Assembly: GCA_026984935.1 (NCBI GenBank)
Contig: JALSRD010000084.1
Span: 1 to 41,765, forward strand
DNA length: 41,765 nt
Direction: 5' to 3'
Source: Desulfobacterales bacterium
GTDB lineage: Bacteria > Desulfobacterota > Desulfobacteria > Desulfobacterales > JALSRD01
Part shown: positions 23,791-33,510 of the stretch, piece after piece
Layout of the letters: each line of letters begins with the position of its first letter
How positions within the stretch are numbered: the first letter of the stretch is position 1
Program-made: the position numbers and the translations under genes
Notes under the pieces: model-generated
What the model saw: the letters and a program-made list of their open reading frames with translations, nothing else
What the model was told of the DNA's origin: nothing
Database searches by the model: none

Positions 23791-26136
23791 TCAGGGCCGT
23801 ACGGCGCGCACAACTGCGCAGTCCCGGGAATCGATTTCGCGGGCAGCGCCTTTTTGTACATTTCTAGAGCTCACCACATCCACGATCTTGCTCCAACCAT
23901 CGGCATAACGGGCGTAGCTGTCGGCGGACCAGTACCAGGACGGCGGGTCGCCGGAAGGGAAAAAGGGCCTTTTTTTATACAAAGCGGTCAGTTCCGCGGC
24001 CGTCGGCAGGCGCCAGTCGCTGAATCCACCGGTCTTGAGCGATTTGATATAACGCCGGGCGGCCGCGTAGTTCATACATCCGGACGCTTTTTGTAAAACC
24101 TGCTGCGAATCCAGCAGGCACCACATCAGGCCGGTGCTTTTATCCTGTACCACGCCTTTTTGCACAACGGCAAAACGCCGCTTCGCCACCGTGAGGCGGT
24201 TTTGCATTTCGCGGCGCAGGGCTTCAAGGCGGGCGGCCTCCCGGCGCAAATCCAGCGCGTGCAGCATGGCCTGGGCTTTTGCTCTGGCCGTTGAATCCGG
24301 ATAGGAGAGCAGATAGTCGCTATACACCTGACGGGCGGCCTTGAAATCCGGCAATAGTTGATCGGCGCGCTTCTTCAAGGCTTCAAACATGCGGTTATCG
24401 CGGATTTTGGTGTCAAAGGTGGAGAGCATTTCCGTGAGGTCCACACGCCGGGAGTCATCGGGATAGACTTTCAGGAAATCCTGAATAAGGGACTTGGCGC
24501 TTTCCCATTGTTCGCTGCGATCCAGGCGCTTGCAGTCACGGATCAAGTGCAGGTAGTACTCTTCGCGGGCCGCCTGGATCATCCCGAGTACCGTTTGGCG
24601 ATGGGAAGATGCGGGGTTTTGTTTCAGGTAATCGAGGTAGCGCCCGACCCGCTCATAAACCGGCGTGTCGATCATGGCTTGCAGGCTGGTAAAATCCCGC
24701 TCGTCCGCCATGCGCTTCAGTTTCCGTATCCTGGCGGTCAACCGGCCTGCATAGGGGCTGCGGCGGCTATGCGCCTGAAGGTATTTCCGGTACAGGGCAA
24801 GTGCAGAGTCGATTTGTCCGGCTTTTTCCAGATGCTCGGCGCGCGCCACAAGTTTTCTGAATCCCTGTTCGCGGATTGTGCTGGTGATGGATGCAACCTG
24901 GGCCCGGGCCTTCTGGGTATAGGCCCCGCTTGCATGGCTGGAAATGAAATCCTGGAAAAGGCGCTGCCTTTTCACAAGGTCCGGCTGCGCCGCGGCCTGT
25001 ACCGTCAGCTGCTGATATTCGTGTTCGAGGCGTCTGGCCTTGACATAACGCCGCCCCCAGTAACCGCCGGCAGCTGCCAGCAAGACAAAAACAGCCGCGG
25101 CGGCTATCAGGAACGAACGCCGTTTTGCCGGCTTTTCGATGCGCCAGTTTTTTTGGCGGCAGTAATTCTGGATATATTCCCGGGCTTCTTCCGCGTCCAT
25201 GCCGAAGTCAATGGCGCGTTTGACCAAAACCTCCAGATATTCCGCCCGGATCTTGCCGTCCAGCCCCGCGACGTCAATGTCGGAATTGAGCTCCTGCAGG
25301 TAGGACTGTGCCCGGCTGACATCGTAGCTGCGGCGGTTTTCCTCGTTTTTAAACAGGGTGGTGCACTGGCCGACCAGGATGGTGCTTGCCGTGGCAAGTG
25401 CATCCTTGGTGGTTGTTTTAAGGAGCTGTTCTTCTTTTTGACGCGTTTTTTCCTGCAGTTCCGCGATCGTGGCGCTTGGTGGAATCTCCAGAAAATCATA
25501 GAGTGAGGCCTTGCCCACGATTTTCAAATTGCCGGTGATTAATTTTTCAATGGATTTTTCCAGAGTCCGGGCACCCTGCTGGGCACTGTCGGTTTCCGTT
25601 CTGCGTATGGTGCCTTTGACGCGCTTGCGTATATCGGCGATGCCGACAGCGTACCGGCGGGCAATCTTTTCAAGTTCGCCTTCCGTAACATAACCCTTGC
25701 GCATGCGGACGGCCAGCGCTTTGTCGATTTCGGCAAACTTTCGCTGTTGCTTTTGCTGCAGGCGTTCGCGGACGTCGGCCAACGACACCTGGTGCAGTTT
25801 TGCCAGCTTGAACAGCTCTTCATCCGTGACGTAGCCCTTGCTCATGCGGATGTCGATGTGCCGATCGATTTCGGCAAACTTCTGCGCCAGCTGGCGGTGG
25901 CTTTCTTTTGCGGCCCGGGTGGCCTCCTGTCGTCGCAGATCCGGATCGAGCATGACCCTGCGGATCTCCGGAATCATGCCGATATACTGTTTCGCTTCGA
26001 GGGATTTGGTGGGATGGTTGCGGTAGCGGCTCCACTTGGCCTGCCAAGCGGTGATCGCACGTTGGATATTTTCTGCGTTTTCTTCGGGCGGATCAATCGG
26101 AAGATCGAGCAGAAGATAGAAGTTTTCCCGTTCCAT
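23791..26136 (-). CDS. Membrane protein with two J-like segments and a C-terminal DUF1566 domain
   Basis: This 781-residue protein has a J-domain-like segment at about 1-75 (FYLLLDLPIDPPEENAENIQ, then RYRNHPTKS where HPD of real J proteins reads HPT). Two tandem 40-residue repeats follow at about 86-126 and 134-173 (KFAEID...RM-KGYVT-EL). A second J-like segment without HPD is at about 212-275, one transmembrane helix at about 341-360, long helical repeats to about 650, and a DUF1566/Lcl-type domain at the end (DKSTGLMWC, GFSDWRLPTAAEL, WYWSAD). The ATG at 26136 is preferred for the GCGGA six bases upstream. It follows the Hsp70-like gene on the same strand, separated by 185 bases, and is likely its partner. 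Confidence 0.8.
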   Translation of the reverse strand: MERENFYLLLDLPIDPPEENAENIQRAITAWQAKWSRYRNHPTKSLEAKQYIGMIPEIRRVMLDPDLRRQEATRAAKESHRQLAQKFAEIDRHIDIRMSKGYVTDEELFKLAKLHQVSLADVRERLQQKQQRKFAEIDKALAVRMRKGYVTEGELEKIARRYAVGIADIRKRVKGTIRRTETDSAQQGARTLEKSIEKLITGNLKIVGKASLYDFLEIPPSATIAELQEKTRQKEEQLLKTTTKDALATASTILVGQCTTLFKNEENRRSYDVSRAQSYLQELNSDIDVAGLDGKIRAEYLEVLVKRAIDFGMDAEEAREYIQNYCRQKNWRIEKPAKRRSFLIAAAAVFVLLAAAGGYWGRRYVKARRLEHEYQQLTVQAAAQPDLVKRQRLFQDFISSHASGAYTQKARAQVASITSTIREQGFRKLVARAEHLEKAGQIDSALALYRKYLQAHSRRSPYAGRLTARIRKLKRMADERDFTSLQAMIDTPVYERVGRYLDYLKQNPASSHRQTVLGMIQAAREEYYLHLIRDCKRLDRSEQWESAKSLIQDFLKVYPDDSRRVDLTEMLSTFDTKIRDNRMFEALKKRADQLLPDFKAARQVYSDYLLSYPDSTARAKAQAMLHALDLRREAARLEALRREMQNRLTVAKRRFAVVQKGVVQDKSTGLMWCLLDSQQVLQKASGCMNYAAARRYIKSLKTGGFSDWRLPTAAELTALYKKRPFFPSGDPPSWYWSADSYARYADGWSKIVDVVSSRNVQKGAAREIDSRDCAVVRAVRP

Positions 26137-26321
26137 AAGCATTCCGCGACATTGAACCAACCGGTGGTGTTGCACGGCGGCTGTTTGCAGCTGAAAGGTT
26201 ACGTGTCGCCGGCAACGATGCTCCGATGAAGACAGATAATTCGCACAACGCGCAATCGAAATCCAACGCTGTGATGAAAAACTATGGCGATTGCGATGCC
26301 GGCGTCAACGTTCGGGTTTTC

Positions 26322-27992
26322 TTAATATACGACGATACTCTGGCTGCGTGCCATGGCTTCTTCGAGGGCTGTACCGTGAATGACCGAATTGGTTTCGATG
26401 GTGACGTCCACCTTGCGCGATTCGGCAGATTCCACGGCGGTGATCTTCAGCCGCCCCTCGTTGTCGAGCCTGAAGGTGATTTCAATGGGAAGATCGGCCG
26501 GCAACCCCGGCGGCAGCTTCAGGACGGCCGTTCCGATTTCCATGGTATATCCGAGGCCCACGGTTTTCTCGCTGACCTCGTTTTCCATGATGCGGATGAG
26601 CACCGTTTCCTGGTTGGCGACCGCCGTGTAAAAGGTCTTGGAGGCATCCACCGGGACCGATGTATTGCGCATAATGAGATTGTAAACCATCTCCTCGTCA
26701 CCCTGATCGCGTACCACGACACCGAAACTCTTGCTGGCCACGTCCTTGACTTTCACCATGCTGCGCTCGACGGCCGGCAAGGTGTAACCGGTTTCGCGGG
26801 CCAGTTCCTGGGCCGCATCCTTGATGACCATTTCGGGGCTCAGTTCGATGATCTCGTCGGCCGACTGGTCGGCGATATTGATCCCCTGTTTTTCAGAAAT
26901 CTTCTGGGCCAGGCCATCATTTAAAGCCAGTTTCCAGCCGTAAATGGCGGCGCCTTTGGCCACCACACCATCGGGGTCATACACTTTGGGCTCCACCCCG
27001 AATTCCTGCTGAATACGGCGGGCGATCTGGGGCATACGCGAGGATCCGCCGACCAGGATGAAATCATCGAAGGTGGTGTGTCCCTTCTTGGCGCCGGCGC
27101 TGAGCATTTCTTTGGTGAAGTTGACAGTCCGCTCGAGCAGGTCCTGGGTAAGCTCTTCGAATTTGTCGCGCTGCAGTTCAATTTTCACCCGTTGCCCGCC
27201 ATGGGTGATGGATATGGGCGTCTTTTTCCTCTGGGTGAGGATTTTTTTGGCTCTTTCTGCAGAGATCTGGAGGTCCTGGCAGGTATCCGGGTCCTCGAGG
27301 ATGTCATCGTCGATTCCTGTCTGTTTCTGGAATTCCTGGACCAGGTAATTGACCACACGGTCGTCCCAGTCCTTCCCGCCGAGGTTGTGGTCTCCCCCGG
27401 TGCACACAACTTCGATGGTATCGCTGTCGATGGCAATCATGGTGATGTCAAAGGTGCCGCCACCCAGGTCGTATACCAGAACCGTATGCTTATCCAGCGG
27501 ATCCTCGGCGCAGTATGCGATGGCTGCGGCAGTGGGTTCATTAATGATCTGGCGCACATTGAAGCCTGCGATTTCACCGGCTTTGCGAGTGGCTTCGCGT
27601 TCGTTGATGCCGAAGTAGGCCGGGCAGGTGATCACCACATCCTGGACTTTTTCCCCCAGGTTCTGTTCGGCATCCTGGGCCACTTTGCGCAGCACAAAAC
27701 TGGAAATTTCTTCGGCATGGTAAATCTGGGAGTCGTATTCAAACAGAAAATCCGGTTCGCCCACAGCGCGTTTGACAAAACTAACCACTTCGTTGGGATA
27801 GAGCTTGGCACTTTCCTTGGCCACATCGCCGACGACAATGGTGCCGCCGTCAAAAAATACCACCGACGGTGTGACACGCTGGTTCTCGGAATTGGGAATA
27901 ATGACCGCTTTGCCGTAATCGTCGACGTAAGCGATGGAAGAGTTGGTCGTTCCGAGGTCGATGCCGAAGATCCGCTTTATTTTTTTTCCCAT
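26322..27992 (-). CDS. Hsp70-family chaperone lacking the C-terminal lid
   Basis: This 556-residue protein has a complete actin-like ATPase domain: FGIDLGTTNSS at 10-20, INEPTAAAIAYC, VYDLGGGTFDI and LVGGSSRMPQI. A beta-sandwich substrate domain runs at about 430-540 (e.g. VLKLPPGLPADLPIEITFRLDNEGRL). It stops where DnaK would begin its alpha-helical lid, about 80 residues short, and no EEVD-like tail is present. The segment after the ATPase domain (ELSPEMVIKDAAQELARETG) is longer than in DnaK. The partner appears to be the J-like membrane protein downstream. This is not the housekeeping DnaK, because grpE and dnaJ are absent here. Confidence 0.87.
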   Translation of the reverse strand: MGKKIKRIFGIDLGTTNSSIAYVDDYGKAVIIPNSENQRVTPSVVFFDGGTIVVGDVAKESAKLYPNEVVSFVKRAVGEPDFLFEYDSQIYHAEEISSFVLRKVAQDAEQNLGEKVQDVVITCPAYFGINEREATRKAGEIAGFNVRQIINEPTAAAIAYCAEDPLDKHTVLVYDLGGGTFDITMIAIDSDTIEVVCTGGDHNLGGKDWDDRVVNYLVQEFQKQTGIDDDILEDPDTCQDLQISAERAKKILTQRKKTPISITHGGQRVKIELQRDKFEELTQDLLERTVNFTKEMLSAGAKKGHTTFDDFILVGGSSRMPQIARRIQQEFGVEPKVYDPDGVVAKGAAIYGWKLALNDGLAQKISEKQGINIADQSADEIIELSPEMVIKDAAQELARETGYTLPAVERSMVKVKDVASKSFGVVVRDQGDEEMVYNLIMRNTSVPVDASKTFYTAVANQETVLIRIMENEVSEKTVGLGYTMEIGTAVLKLPPGLPADLPIEITFRLDNEGRLKITAVESAESRKVDVTIETNSVIHGTALEEAMARSQSIVVY

Positions 27993-28069
27993 GATAACAC
28001 ACCAATTCTCTGTGGATTCAAACCTGCGCTGAAAGCCATGGATGTTGTCTGCAGGCGGACCCGACCCGC

Positions 28070-30145
28070 TTATGCAGTCTCGCTTTTGATCTCATCGATT
28101 ATCTTATCGGCAATTTGTGCCGGAACTTCATCATAATGTGAAAATTCCATGGTAAACATGCCACGTCCGCCGGTCATGGAGCGCAGATCCGGCGCATAGG
28201 TCAAAAACTCGGCCAGGGGCACCTGGGCCTTGATCACCTGGTTTTTGCCTTCATTGTCCATACCGAGCACACGTCCGCGGCGGCTGTTTAAGTCGCCCAT
28301 GATGTCACCCATATACTCGTCAGGCGTCACAATGGTGACGTTCATGATCGGCTCCAGGAGTACCGGATTGGCATCCATGACCGCCTTCTTGAAGGCCAGT
28401 GAGCCTGCCACCTTGAAGGCCATTTCGGAAGAATCCACGGCGTGATAGGATCCGTCATCCAGGGTGACCTTGAAATCGACGGTCGGGAAACCGGCCAGAA
28501 CGCCCTTCTGAGCGGCTTCACGAATTCCCTTTTCCACTGCCGGAATGTAGGTTTTAGGGATCACGCCGCCGACGATGGCGTCCACAAATTCGAACCCGGC
28601 GCCGCGGGGCAGGGGCTCCATCTGAATCCAGCAGTCGCCGTACTGGCCGTGGCCGCCGGTCTGCTTCTTGTGTTTGCCCTGGACCCGGACTTTTTTCTTG
28701 ATGGTTTCTTTGTAGGGCACCTTGGGAATTTTCAGCTGAACTTCCACGTTGAACTTGCGCTTGAGTTTTTCCACGGTGGCTTCGATGTGCACCTGGCCCC
28801 GGCCCGAGAGCAGGATCTCACTGGTTTCGGAGTTACGTTCCAGCTTCAGGCCGGGGTCCTCTTCAATCAGTTTCACCAGTGAAGAAAATATCTTGTCCTC
28901 ATCGCCCTTGGCTTTGGCGCTGACGGCGAAGGAGATCAGCGTCGGCAGAGGCTTGGCGCCGACGATGCGTACTTTGCGGCTCTCGTCGCAGAGTGTGTCA
29001 CCGGTCGTGGTTTCCTTCAGCTTGGCCACAGCCAGGATTGCACCCGGTCCGGCTCCGGAAAGCGGTTTCTGCTCCTTGCCGGCAATTGTCAGCAGCTGAT
29101 TGTAGCGCTCGCGGACATCTTTGGTCGTATTGTAAAAAGCGCCATCGGATCCCAGTTGCCCGGCAATGATTCTGAAGATCGACAACCGCCCGGCATAGGG
29201 GTCGGCAACGGTTTTGAAGACGAATCCGCAAAAGGGCGCCTGGGGATCCGGCAGAATCTCGACTTCGGCATCGTCTTCCAATGCACGGGCGGCCCAGGCA
29301 CCGCGATCAATAGGGGAGGGGAGGCAGTTGACAACGGCATCACACAACAGGTCGATACCCACATTCCGGGTGGCCGAACCGCACAGCACGGGAACCGTTT
29401 CACGGGCCAGGATCGCCTTGCGCAAGGCGCCCTGCAGTTCCTCTTCGGAAAGGGTTTCCCCCTCCAGGTAGCGTTCCAGCAAGGCATCGTCACTTTCTGC
29501 GATGTTTTCGATCAGCTTCTCATGCTCTGCGGCCACCATGTCGGCCATTTCAGCCGGAATTTCGATTTCAGATCGCTTGCCCTGATCATCGTAACGGTAG
29601 GCCGTCCGGGTGACGAGGTCGATGATTCCCGTAAAGTCGGCCTCGGACCCGATGGGAAGCTGTGTGATCATCATTTTCGCACCTCCCAGTGATTCGCTGG
29701 CATCCTGGAAAGCGCGCATGAAATCCGCACGCTCGCGGTCGAGTTTGTTGATGAAGATCAGGCGTGGCTGGCCGAATTCGTCGGTGAAATCCCAGGCCTG
29801 CTCGGTCTGCACTTTGACGCCGTCGACGGCGTCGATTACAACGACGGCAGCGTCAGCGGCCTGCAGCGACATGCGCGTATCCGTAAAAAAATTCTGGTCG
29901 CCGGGAGTGTCGATCAGTGAGATGGTGTGCTTGTGCCAGGAGAACTGATGAAAGCTGCTGCTGATGCTGGATTGCCGCTTGAGTTCTTCGGGTTCGAAAT
30001 CCATCACCGTATTGCCGTCTTCCACACGTCCCAGGCGGGTGGTTGCTCCGTTGTTAAACAGCATCACTTCGGCCAGCGAGGTCTTTCCGGCACCACCATG
30101 GGCAAGAAGGGCAATAGTGCGCAACTTTTCGACTTGCTCGGTCAT
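28070..30145 (-). CDS. Elongation factor G-like GTPase, EF-G-2 type
   Basis: This 691-residue translational GTPase has G1 AHGGAGKTSLAE, G3 DTPGDQ and G4 NKLD. Domains II to V follow, including the domain IV segment GHKKQTGGHGQYGD and the end TGGRGMFTMEFSHYDEVP. The effector region reads ELKRQSSISSS instead of the EF-G RGITI motif. This matches the second EF-G group (Thermus EF-G-2-like), which binds ribosomes but is not the main translocase. The start has GAGGAG upstream. It sits alone, 76 bases downstream of the end of a different unit, and tuf and rps genes are absent nearby. Confidence 0.87.
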   Translation of the reverse strand: MTEQVEKLRTIALLAHGGAGKTSLAEVMLFNNGATTRLGRVEDGNTVMDFEPEELKRQSSISSSFHQFSWHKHTISLIDTPGDQNFFTDTRMSLQAADAAVVVIDAVDGVKVQTEQAWDFTDEFGQPRLIFINKLDRERADFMRAFQDASESLGGAKMMITQLPIGSEADFTGIIDLVTRTAYRYDDQGKRSEIEIPAEMADMVAAEHEKLIENIAESDDALLERYLEGETLSEEELQGALRKAILARETVPVLCGSATRNVGIDLLCDAVVNCLPSPIDRGAWAARALEDDAEVEILPDPQAPFCGFVFKTVADPYAGRLSIFRIIAGQLGSDGAFYNTTKDVRERYNQLLTIAGKEQKPLSGAGPGAILAVAKLKETTTGDTLCDESRKVRIVGAKPLPTLISFAVSAKAKGDEDKIFSSLVKLIEEDPGLKLERNSETSEILLSGRGQVHIEATVEKLKRKFNVEVQLKIPKVPYKETIKKKVRVQGKHKKQTGGHGQYGDCWIQMEPLPRGAGFEFVDAIVGGVIPKTYIPAVEKGIREAAQKGVLAGFPTVDFKVTLDDGSYHAVDSSEMAFKVAGSLAFKKAVMDANPVLLEPIMNVTIVTPDEYMGDIMGDLNSRRGRVLGMDNEGKNQVIKAQVPLAEFLTYAPDLRSMTGGRGMFTMEFSHYDEVPAQIADKIIDEIKSETA

Positions 30146-30257
30146 CTAAAACTCCTCTCTTTGGGTATTTTCCTGATCGGACATCATCGATGGAAGCAGC
30201 TTAAAATCAAAATTTTCTATATGTTCGGCCGAAAAAAATCAAGGCCAAAAACGCTGC

Positions 30258-30274
30258 GGTGCACCGGTTGCACC
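30258..30274 (-). terminator. Possible terminator after tlyA
   Basis: GGTGCA and TGCACC form a 6-bp stem with a five-base loop just beyond the tlyA stop. On the minus strand it is followed after six bases by TTTTT and then TTGATTTTTTT. Confidence 0.4.
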
Positions 30275-30279
30275 CATCC

Positions 30280-31026
30280 TCAAGCCTTCAGGTGCGCTAA
30301 AAATTCCCGGTTTCCCTTGGCACCTAGAATCGGTGAGGGGATGATCCCTGAACAGTGCAACCCGCTGCGGACGGCAAACTTTTCAAATTCGGCCAGCACC
30401 TGCCGGTGTTTACCGGCATCGCGCACGATGCCGCCTTTGCCCACGGCCCCTTTTCCCACTTCAAACTGCGGCTTGATCAGGGCGACTATGGATGCGCCCG
30501 GCCGCAGGAATTTCAGAACACCGGGAATGACACGTGACAGAGAGATAAAAGAAACGTCGATGACCGCAAGGTCTACAGGATCCGGGATCCAGCCGACGGC
30601 GAGGTGGCGGATATTGGTGCGCTCCAACACCGCTACGCGCGGATCCTGCCGCAATTTCCAGGCCAGCTGCCCGTATCCCACATCGACGGCATAGACCTGT
30701 CGGGCACCGTACTGCAGCAGACAGTCCGTAAATCCACCCGTGGAAGCGCCGACGTCCAAGGCCGTGCATCCGGCAACATCAATTCCGAAAGTGTCAAGGG
30801 CCTCCTTCAGCTTCAGCCCCCCGCGGCTGACAAAAGGGTGATCCGGTGCTGCGAGACGGATATCGTCCTTCGGGCGGACCAGGGTTGAGACTTTGGTTGC
30901 CGGCAGGTGGTTGACCAGCACCTTCCCCTCCACCACCAGCGCCCGTGCCCGCTGGCGGCTTGTTGCCAAACCCATTTCCACAAGCCGCACATCAATTCGT
31001 TTCTTAAGCTGTCCAGCAGAAGTCAT
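30280..31026 (-). CDS. tlyA: TlyA-family rRNA 2'-O-methyltransferase
   Basis: This 248-residue protein has an N-terminal S4 RNA-binding domain (KRIDVRLVEMGLATSRQRARALVVEGKVLVN). It is followed by an FtsJ-type methyltransferase domain with the SAM loop DVGASTGGFTDCLLQ at about 91-105 and the K-D-K-E type positions (VIDVSFISL, LIKPQFE). It is expected to methylate 2'-O of cytidines in 16S/23S rRNA. Placement after dxs is common in bacteria. The 139 bases between tlyA and dxs hold only an imperfect hairpin. Confidence 0.9.
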   Translation of the reverse strand: MTSAGQLKKRIDVRLVEMGLATSRQRARALVVEGKVLVNHLPATKVSTLVRPKDDIRLAAPDHPFVSRGGLKLKEALDTFGIDVAGCTALDVGASTGGFTDCLLQYGARQVYAVDVGYGQLAWKLRQDPRVAVLERTNIRHLAVGWIPDPVDLAVIDVSFISLSRVIPGVLKFLRPGASIVALIKPQFEVGKGAVGKGGIVRDAGKHRQVLAEFEKFAVRSGLHCSGIIPSPILGAKGNREFLAHLKA

Positions 31027-31165
31027 GCCAGGGCGCCACCCTTGAAAAATGCCAAAGTTTCAGAGCCGGTACCTGGCAGGTAAAGCGGACTGTGTCCGAA
31101 GGAAGACCACAAGGTCCTTTCTGCATCGAAAGGCTGCGGGGCAGACGAGGATGCAATCTCAGCCT

Positions 31166-33055
31166 TCAACGGCCCTGGCGCTTGTCTTTTATCCACTGCA
31201 GGGCGCTGGCGGCGATGCCTGCGGCATCGAGGCCGTATTTCGATCTCAGCAGATCCTGGGCGCCGTGCTCGACGAAAACGTCGGGAATGCCGATGCGCTG
31301 CAATGCAAAGCCGCTGATCCCGGCATCGGCCAGACACTCGAGCACCGCACTGCCGAAACCACCCTGCAGTACATTTTCCTCGACGGTCATGATTTTGGCA
31401 AAGCGGCGCGCCAAACCGCAGATCAGTTCAGCATCCAGAGGTTTGATGAAGCGGCAGTTGACCACCGTTGCCGACAGTTGATCTTTTTCGAGCAGCCTGC
31501 GGGCTTTCAGGCATTCCTGCACCAGCGGGCCGATGGCCAGGATCAGCAGGTCTTCGCCTTCGGCCAGGATTTCCGCCCTGCCCATGGAAAGCGCCGTTGC
31601 CGGCTCTTCGATTCCGACACCGATGCCGCAGCCCCTGGGATAGCGCACCGCGCAGGGGCCGTCATGGTCCAGGGCGGTACGCAGCATGCGTCGCAGTTCG
31701 TTTTCATCCTTGGGCGACATCACCACCATGTTGGGCAGGCTTCTCAGATAGCTGAGGTCAAAAACGCCGTGGTGTGTCGGGCCGTCGTTGCCGACAATGC
31801 CGGCGCGGTCCACGGCGAAGGTGACCGGCAGGGCTTCCAGGCACACGTCGTGCAGAATCTGGTCGTAGGCGCGTTGCAGAAAAGTAGAATAAATGGCGAC
31901 CACCGGCCGGAGTCCCTGGGTGGCCATGCCGGCGGCGAAGGTCACCCCGTGCTGTTCGGCGATGCCGACGTCGAAAAACCGTTCGGGAAACTGGCGGCTG
32001 AATTCCACCAACCCGGTGCCTTCGGGCATGGCGGCCGTAATGGCGGTGATGCGGCGGTCATTGCGGGCAAAGTCCACCAGGGTGTTGCCGAACACCTCGG
32101 TATAACTCGGCAGTGGCTTTTTGGTATCCAGGCAACTGCCGGTTTCCACGTCGAAGCAGCCGCAGCCGTGAAAGTACACGGGGTTTTCCTCGGCTGGCTG
32201 GTACCCCTTGCCTTTCTTGGTGCTGACGTGCAGCAGCACGGGTTCACTCAGTTCCTTGACGTTGTTTAAAATATCGATGAGATGGCCCAGATTATGCCCA
32301 TTGATGGGCCCGAAATATTCAAACCCGAAAGCCTCGAATAACATTCCCGGTGTCACAAAGGTTTTGAAGGACTCTTCGGTGCGTTTCATCAACTGGTAGA
32401 TGTCATCGCCGATCTTGGGCAGGGATTTGACAAAGTCGCCGAATTCGCGCCGCAGCTCCTGCACTTTGACGGCGGAAAAGGTGCGGCTCAAAAACGATGA
32501 GATGGCCCCTACATTGGGCGCGATGGACATATCGTTGTCGTTGAGCACTACGATCAGGTCTTTGTGGATATCGCCGGCCTGGTTCAAAGCTTCATAGGCG
32601 ATACCGGCTGTCAGGGAACCGTCGCCGATGACCGCAATGACTTTCTGGTCTTCGCCTTTCAGGCGCTTTGCACAGGACATGCCGAGGCCTGCGGAAATCG
32701 ACGTGCTGCTGTGGCCGGTGGAAAAAGCGTCGTAGGGGCTTTCGGAGATGCGCGTAAAACCCGAAATTCCCCGATACTGACGCAGGGTGTGGAAGCGTTC
32801 ACGCCGTCCGGTGAGTAGTTTATGGGCATAGGCCTGGTGGCCGACGTCCCATATGATCTTGTCACGGGGCGCATCAAATACGTAGTGCAGTGCAATGGCC
32901 AGTTCAACGGCTCCCATGCTGGAGGCCAGATGACCCCCGGTTTTTGACACGGCGTTGACAATAGCGGTGCGGATTTCCTGCGCCAGCGGCGCAAGGTCTG
33001 ATTTCGGCAGTGCCTTCAGGTCTTCAGGCGACTCAATTTTTTCAAGAAGTGCCAA
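31166..33055 (-). CDS. dxs: 1-deoxy-D-xylulose-5-phosphate synthase
   Basis: This 629-residue thiamine-diphosphate enzyme condenses pyruvate and glyceraldehyde 3-phosphate, the first step of the MEP isoprenoid pathway. It contains the N-terminal [21 protein letters not shown], the ThDP/Mg motif [18 protein letters not shown]...NDNDMSI, the catalytic Glu region GMPEGTG-like segment ([12 protein letters not shown]), and the C-terminal transketolase domain. The start codon is TTG at 33055 with GAGGG upstream; the sequence ([15 protein letters not shown]) fits the family start. A terminator upstream separates it from xseB. Confidence 0.95.
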   Translation of the reverse strand: MALLEKIESPEDLKALPKSDLAPLAQEIRTAIVNAVSKTGGHLASSMGAVELAIALHYVFDAPRDKIIWDVGHQAYAHKLLTGRRERFHTLRQYRGISGFTRISESPYDAFSTGHSSTSISAGLGMSCAKRLKGEDQKVIAVIGDGSLTAGIAYEALNQAGDIHKDLIVVLNDNDMSIAPNVGAISSFLSRTFSAVKVQELRREFGDFVKSLPKIGDDIYQLMKRTEESFKTFVTPGMLFEAFGFEYFGPINGHNLGHLIDILNNVKELSEPVLLHVSTKKGKGYQPAEENPVYFHGCGCFDVETGSCLDTKKPLPSYTEVFGNTLVDFARNDRRITAITAAMPEGTGLVEFSRQFPERFFDVGIAEQHGVTFAAGMATQGLRPVVAIYSTFLQRAYDQILHDVCLEALPVTFAVDRAGIVGNDGPTHHGVFDLSYLRSLPNMVVMSPKDENELRRMLRTALDHDGPCAVRYPRGCGIGVGIEEPATALSMGRAEILAEGEDLLILAIGPLVQECLKARRLLEKDQLSATVVNCRFIKPLDAELICGLARRFAKIMTVEENVLQGGFGSAVLECLADAGISGFALQRIGIPDVFVEHGAQDLLRSKYGLDAAGIAASALQWIKDKRQGR

Positions 33056-33177
33056 GATACCCTCGTAGTTCGTATGAATCAGTTGCTGTTTTCACGGCCG
33101 GCCGGATCACCAGATTAATTTCGCAGCTTGTATCTCAATATGCACTGGCGCGCGCGGCGTCCGTCTCCGATAGGTGC

Positions 33178-33216
33178 GAAAACAAAACAGGCACAGAAGC
33201 GCTTCGCTCCTGTGCC
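33178..33216 (-). terminator. Rho-independent terminator after xseB
   Basis: GGCACAGAAGCG and CGCTCCTGTGCC form a long stem around a short loop. On the minus strand it is followed by TGTTTTGTTTTC. It ends the xseA-xseB unit and isolates dxs. Confidence 0.8.
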
Positions 33217-33277
33217 CAATTACCAGATGCCTGCTCCGCTTGCAAGGTTAAGTTGATTCATGGTGGCATGGAAACGT

Positions 33278-33508
33278 CTATGGGTCATTGGTTTCGAAGG
33301 GCTGTTCAGAGATGCTGCCGTCGGGTGCCTTGAGTAGAAGCGAGATTCGTTTTTCGGTGTCTTCGAGCTTTTTCGAACAAAAGGCCGCCAACCGCATGCC
33401 TTCCTCGAACTTTTTCAAGGCCCTTTCCAGTGGCAGCTCGCCGTCTTCCAGTTCGGAAACAATTTTTTCCAACTGTTTTAGTGCCGCTTCAAAGCTCTGT
33501 TTCGCCAT
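33278..33508 (-). CDS. xseB: Exodeoxyribonuclease VII small subunit
   Basis: This 76-residue coiled protein has the family start SFEAALKQLEKIVSELEDGELPLERALKKFEEGMRL in order, followed by a short polar tail. It forms the multi-copy small subunit that regulates XseA. It lies two bases after the xseA stop. Confidence 0.93.
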   Translation of the reverse strand: MAKQSFEAALKQLEKIVSELEDGELPLERALKKFEEGMRLAAFCSKKLEDTEKRISLLLKAPDGSISEQPFETNDP

Positions 33509-33510
33509 TT

